Assembly (NCBI RefSeq): GCF_009557615.1
Contig: NZ_CP045652.1
Coordinates: forward strand, 3,782,001-3,846,000
Source of the DNA: Sphingobacteruim zhuxiongii
Lineage (GTDB): Bacteria > Bacteroidota > Bacteroidia > Sphingobacteriales > Sphingobacteriaceae
DNA: 64,000 nucleotides
Reading direction: 5' to 3'
How positions within the stretch are numbered: the stretch's first letter is position 1; the number at the start of each line of letters is the position of its first letter. Shown here one piece after another: positions 26,674 to 35,300 of the stretch. The notes under the pieces are model-generated. The model was not told the origin of the DNA and did no database searches. It saw only the letters and a list, made by a program, of their open reading frames with translations. The position numbers and the translations under genes are program-made.

Positions 26674-27432
26674 CTATTTGAACTCTATTTCTGCGAACAA
26701 TGGTAGATGATCCGAAGCTTCGTTTTCTTTACCTCGCTTATAGCTTTTCCATTCGAAATCCACATTATCCAAAAGCATAATGTAGTCAATCTCGCTGTGC
26801 GGATTTATATTAGGGAATGTCGGCCCGTTCGAACTTACATTCCTTTTGAAAAACTGCTCTAATACTTTAATAGATTCTGAATTAGGCTTTGCATTTAGAT
26901 CTCCAACGAGAATTAATGGGCTACTATAAAGCTCCGCTAACTCATTGATAAAATGCGCTTGAGCAACTCTATTCTCTTCATGCAAATCAAGGTGTGTATT
27001 CGCTAAAGAAACACGTTTACCGTTCGGAAGTTCAACATCAATAATGGCTAAAGAACGGTTTTCACTTGCAACAGGCATTGGAAGATCATATCTCCTCTTC
27101 CCAACAATCTTATGCTTCGATAGAATTAAAGTACCGTAGTATCCTTTCTCTAAATTGATTCCCTTAGAAAAGTAGTAATCCATATTGGTTAATTCAGCTA
27201 GCTTTTCCGCCTGATTGACCATCTCTGAACGAGATACATTGATATCAACCTCTTGAATCCCTACAATATCTGCTTCAGATTCGATAATCACCTTAGCTAT
27301 CGCTGGCAAATCAATTATATTTGGTTTGGCTGGTGGATTCCCATGATGGATATTATAACTTAAGATTTTCACAGTCTGTGCGGTACCTCCTAAGGATAGG
27401 CTTGCAAGGATAAATAGAAAGAAGTATTTCAT
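26674..27432 (-). CDS. secreted endonuclease/exonuclease/phosphatase-family protein
   Basis: 252 residues from ATG 27432, chosen because it gives a clean signal peptide (MKYFFLFILASLSLGGTAQ). The frame is open further up to 27498 but that part has no start signal. EEP fold motifs: ILSYNIHHG near the start (metal Asn/His), VGIQEVDINVSR (catalytic Glu), LANTHLDLH, VGDLNAKPNS, and the C-terminal SDHLPLFAEIE with the catalytic Asp-His. Relatives cleave DNA, inositol phosphates or sphingomyelin outside the cytoplasm. Substrate unknown. Divergent from ggt. Confidence 0.88.
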   Translation of the reverse strand: MKYFFLFILASLSLGGTAQTVKILSYNIHHGNPPAKPNIIDLPAIAKVIIESEADIVGIQEVDINVSRSEMVNQAEKLAELTNMDYYFSKGINLEKGYYGTLILSKHKIVGKRRYDLPMPVASENRSLAIIDVELPNGKRVSLANTHLDLHEENRVAQAHFINELAELYSSPLILVGDLNAKPNSESIKVLEQFFKRNVSSNGPTFPNINPHSEIDYIMLLDNVDFEWKSYKRGKENEASDHLPLFAEIEFK

Positions 27433-27498
27433 ATTTTTTGATAAAGTCTGAAGGTAATTATATTCAAGTAATAATGCCAAATTTAATATCTTTAACAC

Positions 27499-29193
27499 AT
27501 GAAACTATCGAATATCTTTTACTTATTATTCATTAGCTTTTTTCTTAGTTCTTGTGCGTCAAAACAAAATACGGTCGAAGAACAACAGGAATTTAGCAAT
27601 GGTGCTGTAGTGACCGCACATCCTATCGCGTCTGAAGTTGGAGTTGCTATTCTGAAAAAAGGGGGAAATGCAGTAGATGCGGCTATTGCCGTTAAATTTG
27701 CACTTGCTGTAGTTTATCCAAACGCCGGCAATTTGGGTGGCGGAGGTTTCATGGTTTATCGCGATAAGTCGGGGTTTGTCAATTCCTTAGATTTCCGTGA
27801 AAAAGCTCCTCAGAAAGCTCATCGAGATATGTACTTAGATCAAGCTGGAAATCCTATTACGGATTTAAGTCTTTACGGTCAATTAGCCTCTGGTGTACCG
27901 GGCTCGGTTGCTGGTATGGACGAAGCTTATAAGAAATACGGCAAATTACCTTGGAAAGAATTACTTCAACCAGCTATAGAACTCGCATCAAAAGGATTTC
28001 CAATTACTGAACAACAAGCCGGAGAATTCAACCGCTATCAAGAACGGTTTAAGAAGCATAATCCAAATGGCGCAGCAATCATTCGCGAAGCTTCGTGGAA
28101 ACCTGGGGATTTGTTTATTCAATCAGCACTGGCTGAAACTTTAAAGCGAATTGCAGAGCAAGGTCGCGATGGATTCTATAAAGGCAAAACTGCAGACTAC
28201 ATTGTTGCAGAAATGAAACGAGGTAATGGAATCATTAGTTTGGAAGATTTAGCAAATTACCAAGCGGTATGGCGTATTCCTATCGTTGGAACATATAAAG
28301 GCTATAAAGTTACTTCAATGCCTCCCCCATCTAGCGGAGGAGTTGCATTAATGGCCTTATTACAATCAGTAGAAAAATATCCATTAGCAAAATGGGGCTT
28401 CCAGCATGACAGCACCGTTCGCGCGATGGTAGAAGCAGAACGCCGCGTATATGCTGATCGCGCAACTCACTTAGGAGATCCTGATTTCTATCGTGTACCA
28501 GTTAACGAACTGACAAATGCGAAGTTTAATCAAGAACGAATGGCGAAAGTAAGTTTAAAGAAAGCAACCCCTAGCGATCAGGTAAAAGCATCAAAATTCC
28601 CTGGATATGAATCAGAGGAAACGACACATTATAGTATCGTTGATAAAGAAGGAAATGCAGTCTCATTAACAACAACGATTAATGGTTCATATGGATCTTT
28701 AGTTTGGGTTGAAGGAGCAGGCTTTTTATTAAACAATGAAATGGATGATTTCTCTGTTAAACCAGGCACACCAAACATGTATGGTTTATTGGGCGGAAAG
28801 GCAAATGCTGTAGAACCTGGAAAACGTATGTTGAGTGCAATGACGCCAACAATCATTGAAAAAGACGGCAAGTTAAAGATGGTCGTAGGAACACCGGGCG
28901 GATCAACTATTATTACATCCGTATTCCAAACTATCCTCAATGTACTAGAATTTGACATGACTGCTCAAGAATCTGTTAGCGCTGCGAGATTCCATCATCA
29001 ATGGAAACCCGAATACATTGATGTTGAAGAACAAGCAATCGACTCGAAGACTAGAGCAAGTTTAGAAAAAGATGGTTATAGTTTAAACAAAAGAGGTCCT
29101 ATTGGACGTGTAGAGAATATTGTAGTATTGCCAAACGGTAAACTACAGGCTGGAGCTGACCCTAGAGGTGATGATAAGGCCGCTGGTTATTAA
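27499..29193 (+). CDS. ggt: gamma-glutamyltransferase (lipoprotein form)
   Basis: 564 residues. Cleaves or transfers the gamma-glutamyl group of glutathione and similar peptides. Autoprocessing nucleophile is Thr375 in ETTHYSIVD. The small-subunit motifs TTTINGSYGS, LLNNEMDDF, LSAMTPTI and GTPGGSTI are present. The N-terminus is a lipoprotein signal (FFLSSCAS, Cys near 19) rather than a plain signal peptide, so it is probably anchored facing the periplasm or surface. Divergent from the phosphohydrolase gene; ends inside a palindromic terminator. Confidence 0.95.
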   Translation: MKLSNIFYLLFISFFLSSCASKQNTVEEQQEFSNGAVVTAHPIASEVGVAILKKGGNAVDAAIAVKFALAVVYPNAGNLGGGGFMVYRDKSGFVNSLDFREKAPQKAHRDMYLDQAGNPITDLSLYGQLASGVPGSVAGMDEAYKKYGKLPWKELLQPAIELASKGFPITEQQAGEFNRYQERFKKHNPNGAAIIREASWKPGDLFIQSALAETLKRIAEQGRDGFYKGKTADYIVAEMKRGNGIISLEDLANYQAVWRIPIVGTYKGYKVTSMPPPSSGGVALMALLQSVEKYPLAKWGFQHDSTVRAMVEAERRVYADRATHLGDPDFYRVPVNELTNAKFNQERMAKVSLKKATPSDQVKASKFPGYESEETTHYSIVDKEGNAVSLTTTINGSYGSLVWVEGAGFLLNNEMDDFSVKPGTPNMYGLLGGKANAVEPGKRMLSAMTPTIIEKDGKLKMVVGTPGGSTIITSVFQTILNVLEFDMTAQESVSAARFHHQWKPEYIDVEEQAIDSKTRASLEKDGYSLNKRGPIGRVENIVVLPNGKLQAGADPRGDDKAAGY

Positions 29194-29230
29194 AGAATAA
29201 AGGGCTGTCAATTGACAGCCCTTTATTCTT
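29193..29230. terminator. 38-bp perfect palindrome, bidirectional terminator
   Basis: Two perfect 19-base arms meet at 29211/29212, core GGGCTGTCAATTGACAGCCC, with AAAG and CTTT flanks. Contains the stop codon of rmuC on the minus strand and abuts the ggt stop. Confidence 0.85.
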
Positions 29231-30545
29231 CTAGAAATTTATCATTTATCTGCTTATTTGCCTTAGCTCCTAGTACTTTTAAAGATTCAACTTTCTTGAT
29301 TACATTTCCAGGCCCTGAGGATAGCTTCTTCATTGCATCCTCATGTTTCCCAGATGCCTTTTGAAGGAAAAGCTGGAGTTGATCCATATCATCTAAAAAG
29401 CCAACAAACTTGTCGTAAAGTAATCCTGCTTCCTTGGCAATTTCCAATACATTCCTATTTTGTCTTTCTTGTTTCCAGATGCTAGCAATTGTTCTCAAAG
29501 TCGCTAATAATGTAGATGGACTTACAATTACGACACGCCTATCCCAGGCATCCGAAAACAGTTCAGGTTTATGATTAACAGCTAAACTCAATGAAGACTC
29601 TATCGGAATAAACATCAGCACAAATTCAGGAGATACAATCTGATATAAAGATTGATAATCCTTGGCGGAAAGCTCCTTTACATGATTCTCGATAGATTGA
29701 ATGTGTTGTTTGATAAATAGAGATCTATCTTCATCTGTATCTGCATTAATAGCACGTTCATAAGCAACTAACGATAACTTTGAATCAATGATCAAGTGCT
29801 TTTCATCAGGAAGATGTATTACCGCATCTGGCTGAAGTCGCTTTCCCTCACCATCAATAATAGCAGCTTGCAGTTTGTATTCTTGATCTTTCAACAAGCC
29901 TGATCTTTCCAAGACACGTTCAAGAATCACTTCTCCCCAATTCCCTTGTCTCTTATTATCCCCTTTTAGCGCTTTTGCGAGATTATTTGCTTCATCCTTA
30001 ATCTGCATACTCTGCTGCATCAATTGCTCCACCACACCCTTTAAAACACTCCGCTCAGCAGACTCTTGCTGGTAGGTCTTCTCTACTTTCTCCTCAAAAG
30101 ATTTAATCTTCTCTTTTAAAGGGTCTAAGATTAAGCTGATATTCTCTTGATTTTGCTGAGTGAACTTTAACGTCTTTTCTTCAAGAATTTTGTTTGCTAA
30201 GACTTGGAACTCGATATTGAACTGTCTTTTCAGATTCTCAATCTCCACTTTCTGTTCCGCGAATTTATCTTGCTGCGCTTGCAGATAAGCATTCGTACCT
30301 TCTAGTGTTCGTTCAATTGCTTGACGATTACTAACTTCTAAAGACAACTCCTGAAGCAATCTATCTCTCTCTCCAGTAATTATCCGTTCTCTTTCCTGTA
30401 GTCTTCCCTGCTCTATTTGCAATTGTTGCTGGTCATACACGATCTTTTCATGAACAGGCTTACTAATCGACTGTCCATTACGCCAAAGCGCATAGGCAAT
30501 GATGACCAGCAAAATAAAGATGATCACTAAATACAAACTCTCCAT
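29223..30545 (-). CDS. rmuC: DNA recombination protein RmuC homologue
   Basis: 440 residues. One N-terminal membrane segment (LYLVIIFILLVIIAYALW), a long Gln/Glu-rich coiled coil (about 30-175), then the RmuC domain (about 185-415) with NWGEVILERVLERSGL, PDAVIHLPDEKHLIIDSKLSL and FVLMFIPIE, which resembles a PD-(D/E)xK nuclease fold. E. coli RmuC limits recombination at inverted repeats. Second gene of a pair with the arginase-fold gene 22 nt upstream. Its last two codons lie in the terminator palindrome. Confidence 0.92.
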   Translation of the reverse strand: MESLYLVIIFILLVIIAYALWRNGQSISKPVHEKIVYDQQQLQIEQGRLQERERIITGERDRLLQELSLEVSNRQAIERTLEGTNAYLQAQQDKFAEQKVEIENLKRQFNIEFQVLANKILEEKTLKFTQQNQENISLILDPLKEKIKSFEEKVEKTYQQESAERSVLKGVVEQLMQQSMQIKDEANNLAKALKGDNKRQGNWGEVILERVLERSGLLKDQEYKLQAAIIDGEGKRLQPDAVIHLPDEKHLIIDSKLSLVAYERAINADTDEDRSLFIKQHIQSIENHVKELSAKDYQSLYQIVSPEFVLMFIPIESSLSLAVNHKPELFSDAWDRRVVIVSPSTLLATLRTIASIWKQERQNRNVLEIAKEAGLLYDKFVGFLDDMDQLQLFLQKASGKHEDAMKKLSSGPGNVIKKVESLKVLGAKANKQINDKFLEE

Positions 30546-30567
30546 TTCAGTTAATTAAATAAGGCTA

Positions 30568-31755
30568 CTATTGTAGTTTTTGATGTGTTTTCCACCATAA
30601 GTCTGGCATTTCGCCTGACACGGCTAATTGGTAATCCTCATATCGACAAGGAACTAGATAAAAGCGTTCATTGACTGATTTTGAACCAAAATATGGGACC
30701 TGCATCCACCAACGATCTGACTTTTTACTTTTAACAAAGACCAACTCATAGTCTTCGGCCTCTAAAGTCGTACGATAGATCATGTAATTTGATTTAGGAT
30801 ACATTGGAGCATCCTTTTTACGACCATAGTAACCATCGACAAAACACCAAATCATTTGGGAAATCAACATTGCTGTTTGTCCCATTGGATCGAAGCTTGG
30901 ATTGTATTCGTAAAAACCTACCGAAGAACATTTATCCGACATACCTGCATATCGTGCTAACTGGCAAGCTTCATCACCATATAGTCCATTTGGACCCGCG
31001 TTCGCATTTCCACCTGCCTCAGACGCACGGATAGCACTAATATCGAAGCTAACCATATCCGCAGATCTTATGATGGGTTCCGCTTGATCCAATTTACCTG
31101 AAAAAGCCCCTAAGCGCAAAGCGCTAAAAAACAGCTTATCATACATATTGATCGATTCTTTGCTCACCAAATATGTCTGATAGCCAATATTGCTTAGGTT
31201 AAAAAGATAATCTGGTTGGTGTAGAATGATATGATTCAGAAAAGTATTTGAATTTAGACTGGTATTTTCACTATAGTCCTGATCTAAATCGAATTTTGAA
31301 TCAATGATAGCGACTTCAACCCGCTGCTCTAGATTTTCGTAGGCAGTATATTGTGCATAAGTCAAATCATGCCCTCCTCCAATAAGGATCGGTAGGATAT
31401 CATGTTTGATTAATTCCTCTAAGACTAATTTAACCGCAACGTAAGTATCCTTTATTGTTGCACCTGCTCTGATGTTTCCTAAATCAACAACCTTAACCGG
31501 GTAATCGCCTTGATAAAGTTCATATAAATGGCGTCGAACTTGATTTGCTCCTTTAGCAGCCCCCTTGTTATTCACTGCAGCACGATCTTCCTCTATTCCG
31601 ATGATGGCCATATTAGGCTTTTCATCGGCATCAAAGAGCTCAGGAAAACTATCGATATATTTTTCGATGGTCTTACCAAACTGAGAATTATAGTAAGTCG
31701 TTTCTTCACCTAGATCAGCTAGGGAGATGGGGCTTAGAAAGTCTGCTAATGTCAT
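30568..31755 (-). CDS. arginase/formiminoglutamase-fold protein with altered metal site
   Basis: 395 residues, longer than typical arginases (about 300). The ureohydrolase fold is recognisable: GGGHDLTYAQY (126-136), then D152-S-K-F-D156 where the family has DAHxD, and S236-F-D-I-S240 where the family has SxDxD. Thus the His of the second motif is Lys and the second Asp of the third motif is Ser, so two of the usual six Mn ligands are missing. A C-terminal extension (about 305-395) is rich in aromatic residues. Likely not an ordinary Mn2 ureohydrolase; it may be a pseudoenzyme or a mononuclear variant. Annotation as formimidoylglutamase would be over-specific. Confidence 0.8.
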   Translation of the reverse strand: MTLADFLSPISLADLGEETTYYNSQFGKTIEKYIDSFPELFDADEKPNMAIIGIEEDRAAVNNKGAAKGANQVRRHLYELYQGDYPVKVVDLGNIRAGATIKDTYVAVKLVLEELIKHDILPILIGGGHDLTYAQYTAYENLEQRVEVAIIDSKFDLDQDYSENTSLNSNTFLNHIILHQPDYLFNLSNIGYQTYLVSKESINMYDKLFFSALRLGAFSGKLDQAEPIIRSADMVSFDISAIRASEAGGNANAGPNGLYGDEACQLARYAGMSDKCSSVGFYEYNPSFDPMGQTAMLISQMIWCFVDGYYGRKKDAPMYPKSNYMIYRTTLEAEDYELVFVKSKKSDRWWMQVPYFGSKSVNERFYLVPCRYEDYQLAVSGEMPDLWWKTHQKLQ

Positions 31756-31933
31756 ATATTGCGCTATTGCTGAAAGTATTTGTTTCTACTTCCTTGGATT
31801 TTAACAAAGATGCATTTAATAAATAAAAATTACTATGATGAATTTATCAACAAAAAGTTAGGAAGTCTGTTCTTTAAAGAGAATTCCCGGATAAAATAAT
31901 TACTCGAAAGTCAGAGGTACGTCCCAAAAGGAC

Positions 31934-31964
31934 TTGCATAGGACTATTCAATAGATTATCTTTG
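31934..31964 (+). promoter_or_regulatory. promoter that fixes the epimerase start
   Basis: TTG (31934-31936), 20-nt spacer, TATCTTTG (31957-31964). The in-frame TTG at 31962 is part of this -7 box, so it cannot be the translation start; GTG 31995 is the first usable one. Confidence 0.75.
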
Positions 31965-31994
31965 AGTTCAGTAATTTTCAACAATAAGTTAGGC

Positions 31995-32969
31995 GTGATT
32001 TTAGTTACAGGTGGCACAGGATTTTTAGGTTCAACAGTTTTAAAACACCTTATTGACGGCGGTGAGAGTATTATAGCATTAAAACGTGCTACTTCAATTA
32101 TTCCCGACCACTTAAAGTCCTCTTCTTTAATACAATGGGTAGATGCAGATATTACTGATTATTTTGCGCTGGAAGATATATTCCCTACTATCCAACAGGT
32201 ATACCACTGTGCCGCGAAAATCTCTAATCATAAGGAAGACGCACAGGAAATGTTTCAAACAAACATTGAAGGCACTAAACACATCGTCAATCTATCCTTG
32301 CTATATCAAGTTCGTTTAGTTCATGTAAGTTCGATCGCTGCCTTAGGCACGAATAAACTCGGACTACCCGTTAAAGAAACTGACAAATGGGAATACAACC
32401 GAAAAACTTCTAACTATACCCAGGCGAAATACGACAGCGAAATGGAAGTATGGCGTGGTATTGTTGAAGGGTTAAATGCTGTTATCGTCAATCCTTCAAT
32501 CATTATGGGAGTTGGTCCTGGAGAAAATGGCTCAAGAAGTATCTTTGAAGTTGTAAAAAAAGGTAACAAGATTTATCCATTAGGATCTGTTGGTGTTGTA
32601 GACGTCGATGATGTCGCACAAATAATGATCAAGTTGATGAACAGCAATATCTCTGGTGAACGTTTCATCCTTAATTCCGAAAACATAAGTAATCAAGCAT
32701 TACTTACCAAAATAAGCGATTACATGCAGAAGCCTCGGCCGAGTATTGCTGCTAGTCGTATGCTTCTTTCGATGGCCTGGCGACTTTCGAAACTAGCATC
32801 TTATATAAATGGTAAGCGACCGACCTTAACCAAGGATGCGGCAAGAGCAGCCAATAAAAAGCTTGAATATGACAACTCTAAGATTACTAAGACGCTAGGT
32901 ATTACATTCAAACCTTTGGATACGACCTTGAAAGAAGTAATCGACACCTATTACTCGAAAACAATCTAA
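31995..32969 (+). CDS. NAD-dependent epimerase/dehydratase (extended SDR)
   Basis: 324 residues from GTG 31995, which gives the typical start MILVTGGTGFLGS. The frame continues up to 31962, but those codons lie in the promoter. Glycine-rich NAD(P) motif GGTGFLG near the N-terminus; SS near 114-115 and YTQAKYDSE (Tyr-x-x-x-Lys) give the SDR catalytic set. Relatives include dihydroflavonol-4-reductase-like and sugar epimerase proteins; the substrate cannot be read from sequence. Followed 15 nt later by the SerB-like fusion gene in what looks like one operon ending at the terminator at 34285. Confidence 0.88.
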   Translation: MILVTGGTGFLGSTVLKHLIDGGESIIALKRATSIIPDHLKSSSLIQWVDADITDYFALEDIFPTIQQVYHCAAKISNHKEDAQEMFQTNIEGTKHIVNLSLLYQVRLVHVSSIAALGTNKLGLPVKETDKWEYNRKTSNYTQAKYDSEMEVWRGIVEGLNAVIVNPSIIMGVGPGENGSRSIFEVVKKGNKIYPLGSVGVVDVDDVAQIMIKLMNSNISGERFILNSENISNQALLTKISDYMQKPRPSIAASRMLLSMAWRLSKLASYINGKRPTLTKDAARAANKKLEYDNSKITKTLGITFKPLDTTLKEVIDTYYSKTI

Positions 32970-32984
32970 ACAACAACAAAAACC

Positions 32985-34280
32985 GTGAAAAATTACTACA
33001 TCATTGACTTCGACAGCACATTTACGCAAGTTGAAGCTCTAGACGAATTAGCACGAATTTCATTAGAAAACAATCCCAATAGGGAGGCTATCTACGAGGA
33101 AATAGAACGTTTTACCAACCTAGCTATGGAAGGTAAGATTTCATTTCGTGAGAGTCTTGCAGGGCGTGTAAAATTATTGGAAGCAAATCGCGATCACCTA
33201 GCTAAATTAATTGTGCATTTGAAGAAGAAGGTTTCCAAATCCTTCAGCCGTAACAAGGAGTTCTTCAAGGACAATTCAGATACTGCTTGGATTGTATCCG
33301 GTGGATTTAAAGAGTTTATTACGCCAGTAGTAATGCCTTATCATATTAAAAAGGAAAACATCTATGCCAATACTTTCAAATTTGATGAAGAAGGGAATAT
33401 TGTCGGTTATGACGAACACAATCCACTTTCCGATGAAGGGGGTAAGGTTAAGCTCTTAAAACAATTAGAAATTCAGGGCCGCATATTCGGTATAGGTGAC
33501 GGTTACTCTGACTTCCAATTGAAAGAATCCGGATTGATTGAAAAATTCTATGCATTCACTGAAAATATAGCAAGACAGTCTGTTACTGATAAGGCAGATC
33601 ATATTGCACCTAGTTTTGATGAATTTTTATACGTAAATGACCTACCAAGAGCTATCTCTTACCCTAAGAATCGCATATTATGTCTTATTGTAGGTGATGT
33701 TCCTGAAATTGCTGCTCATATCTTAAAAAGAGATGGATTCTCAATCCGTGTAAAGGAAACGTTTGAAGAGAAATATACAAAAGATGTCGGAATGATCTTA
33801 TTAGGTTCAGATATCAGTATTTCTGACGATCAATTGGCAAGGGCAGATAAGCTGAAAACCATTGGTTTTTTAGGCGATGTTAAAGGACATGTTTCAAAAA
33901 CAATCTGTAATGAAAAAGGGATTGTTGTATTCGATGATAAGAAATTGAAGAAAAGGAACTCTGAATTTATACCACGTCGTATGGCAGATTTCATTAATAA
34001 TGGAGATACAGATCAAAGCCGTAACTTCCCTAATATGTTATTACCAAAGCTTACGCGTGCGCATCGCTTACTGCATATTCACAAGAACGTTCCAGGAATC
34101 ATGGCACAAATAAACAATGTGTATGCAGAGAATAACATTAATATATTCTCACAGTTCTTAATGACACGTGGTGATATCGGTTATGCAGTTACCGACATTG
34201 ATGCCGCATATGACAAAAAGATTCTGAAGCAGTTGAAGCAAATTGAAAATACGATAAAATTTAGAATACTTTACAAGTAA
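32985..34280 (+). CDS. phosphoserine phosphatase-like HAD fused to 3PGDH-like and ACT regions
   Basis: 431 residues, GTG start. Residues 1-215 form a SerB-type HAD phosphatase: DFDSTFT (D8, D10), VSGGF near 104-108, and GDGYSD at 171-176. Residues 228-320 resemble the substrate-binding half of D-3-phosphoglycerate dehydrogenase (GMILLGSD, ADKLKTIGFLGDV, EKGIVVFDD), but the NAD-binding Rossmann core is missing. Residues 344-431 match the C-terminal linker and ACT domain of SerA (SRNFPNMLLP, HKNVPGIMAQINNVYAENNINI). This suggests serine-pathway phosphatase activity with serine-responsive ACT control. SerB-like activity is inference from motifs; the fusion is seen directly. Confidence 0.85.
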   Translation: MKNYYIIDFDSTFTQVEALDELARISLENNPNREAIYEEIERFTNLAMEGKISFRESLAGRVKLLEANRDHLAKLIVHLKKKVSKSFSRNKEFFKDNSDTAWIVSGGFKEFITPVVMPYHIKKENIYANTFKFDEEGNIVGYDEHNPLSDEGGKVKLLKQLEIQGRIFGIGDGYSDFQLKESGLIEKFYAFTENIARQSVTDKADHIAPSFDEFLYVNDLPRAISYPKNRILCLIVGDVPEIAAHILKRDGFSIRVKETFEEKYTKDVGMILLGSDISISDDQLARADKLKTIGFLGDVKGHVSKTICNEKGIVVFDDKKLKKRNSEFIPRRMADFINNGDTDQSRNFPNMLLPKLTRAHRLLHIHKNVPGIMAQINNVYAENNINIFSQFLMTRGDIGYAVTDIDAAYDKKILKQLKQIENTIKFRILYK

Positions 34281-34284
34281 AAAA

Positions 34285-34320
34285 TAAAGGGGCTTTCCAA
34301 TCGGATAGCCCCTCTTTTTT
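34285..34320 (+). terminator. terminator of epimerase-serB operon
   Basis: Stem AGGGGCT / AGCCCCT (34288-34294 and 34307-34313) with an inner CC/GG pair, followed by TCTTTTTT. Confidence 0.88.
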
Positions 34321-34385
34321 AACCATTTCTAGTTAAGGTTATATGAATGAATCTTCCTTCTATGATTCTCGAACTTTAAGAAAGA

Positions 34386-34512
34386 ACGTGTCTAAAAAGC
34401 TAGTGTTAATCTTTTGACCAATAATCTATATCATTAGCCAGTTATATGCTTGATTAAGCATTACAGGGAGTAAATAACGAAATTGAGTTAATCATAGCTT
34501 CTTAGACAACGT
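34386..34512. repeat. 127-bp inverted repeat with inner hairpin
   Basis: Outer arms ACGTGTCTAAAAAGCTA (34386 on) and TAGCTTCTTAGACAACGT (ending 34512) pair with one bulge and one mismatch, extended by TTAAT / GTTAA. Inside, ATGCTTGATTAAGCAT (34446-34461) is a perfect hairpin. It lies between convergent genes and has no coding potential. Could be a small structured RNA or a remnant of a short mobile element; no target duplication seen. Confidence 0.5.
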
Positions 34513-34655
34513 AATTTCCATTATGTTAGAGATCTACGATCTGTTACTCCATCAACTTTTCAATGCAAGCATTTAAGTTACCTTACGTTAATAAAACGTG
34601 CAATGCAGGGCTAAATTATTTAGATAGAGATCCAATTTGCAATTTGTGGACTATA

Positions 34656-35234
34656 TTAGCCTAGTAAATAAAATGTTTTACCTGGAGTAAACAGCAAATC
34701 GATCGGTACATCCCATTCGTTTACATCCTCAATAATTTCCACAGGTTCAAAATATGCGATCCCTAATTTGATAACTTCCGCTTTACAGGTTGCCAGAAAA
34801 CGATCGTAAAAACCTTTCCCATAGCCCACACGGTTACCCTTAATGTCAACCAACAACAACGGAGTCAACACGGCATCAATTTCCTTAGCCTCGATTTCTT
34901 TTGCTCCGCTAGGCTCTGGAATACCCCAGTCATTAACCAAAAGCACAGTGTCCGGTTCAAGTTGATAATGTCGAAGCTCATTGGTTTGAAAGTTGGATAT
35001 GGAAGTTACCAAATTGATTTCTGGATATTGCTTCCAAATCCACTTAATAAACGGCCATGTATTGTATTCTTTAAATTTTTCGATAGCTAGATACAGATGT
35101 AGATAGCGAATACTTGTCCAATCGTATTGCTGCAGTTGTTCCAAAAGTTGATGATCCATTAAGGTCAATTCATCTTTTGTTAAGGAATTACGTTTCGCTT
35201 TATAGATCTCTCTTAATTCTTGCTTCTTCATCAT
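34656..35234 (-). CDS. 5-formyltetrahydrofolate cyclo-ligase
   Basis: 192 residues from ATG 35234 (ATG 35231 is equally possible; the longer frame would use TTG). Converts 5-formyl-THF to 5,10-methenyl-THF with ATP. The family signature is clear: N-terminal KQELREIYKAKRNSLT, and the C-terminal VDIKGNRVGYGKGFYDRFLA with the ATP-binding GYGKGxYDR. Lies 67 nt after efp, behind a hairpin that probably ends efp transcription. The 375-nt gap downstream holds the previous gene's terminator and an inverted repeat, not a terminator for this gene that I can see. Confidence 0.93.
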   Translation of the reverse strand: MMKKQELREIYKAKRNSLTKDELTLMDHQLLEQLQQYDWTSIRYLHLYLAIEKFKEYNTWPFIKWIWKQYPEINLVTSISNFQTNELRHYQLEPDTVLLVNDWGIPEPSGAKEIEAKEIDAVLTPLLLVDIKGNRVGYGKGFYDRFLATCKAEVIKLGIAYFEPVEIIEDVNEWDVPIDLLFTPGKTFYLLG

Positions 35235-35237
35235 TAT

Positions 35238-35277
35238 CAAAAAAAACGGCCTTGAAGCTGGAGAGCTAACAAGACCG
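35238..35277 (-). terminator. terminator after efp
   Basis: On the minus strand CGGTCTTG / CAAGGCCG (35277-35270 and 35254-35247) followed by eight or so T that run up to the next start codon. One G-T pair. Confidence 0.7.
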
Positions 35278-35300
35278 AATAATCAACCTAAACCTAAATA

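Noticed and set aside
27433..27498. 22-residue N-terminal extension of the EEP phosphohydrolase
   Set aside because: It precedes a clean signal peptide starting at 27432 and has no start signal.
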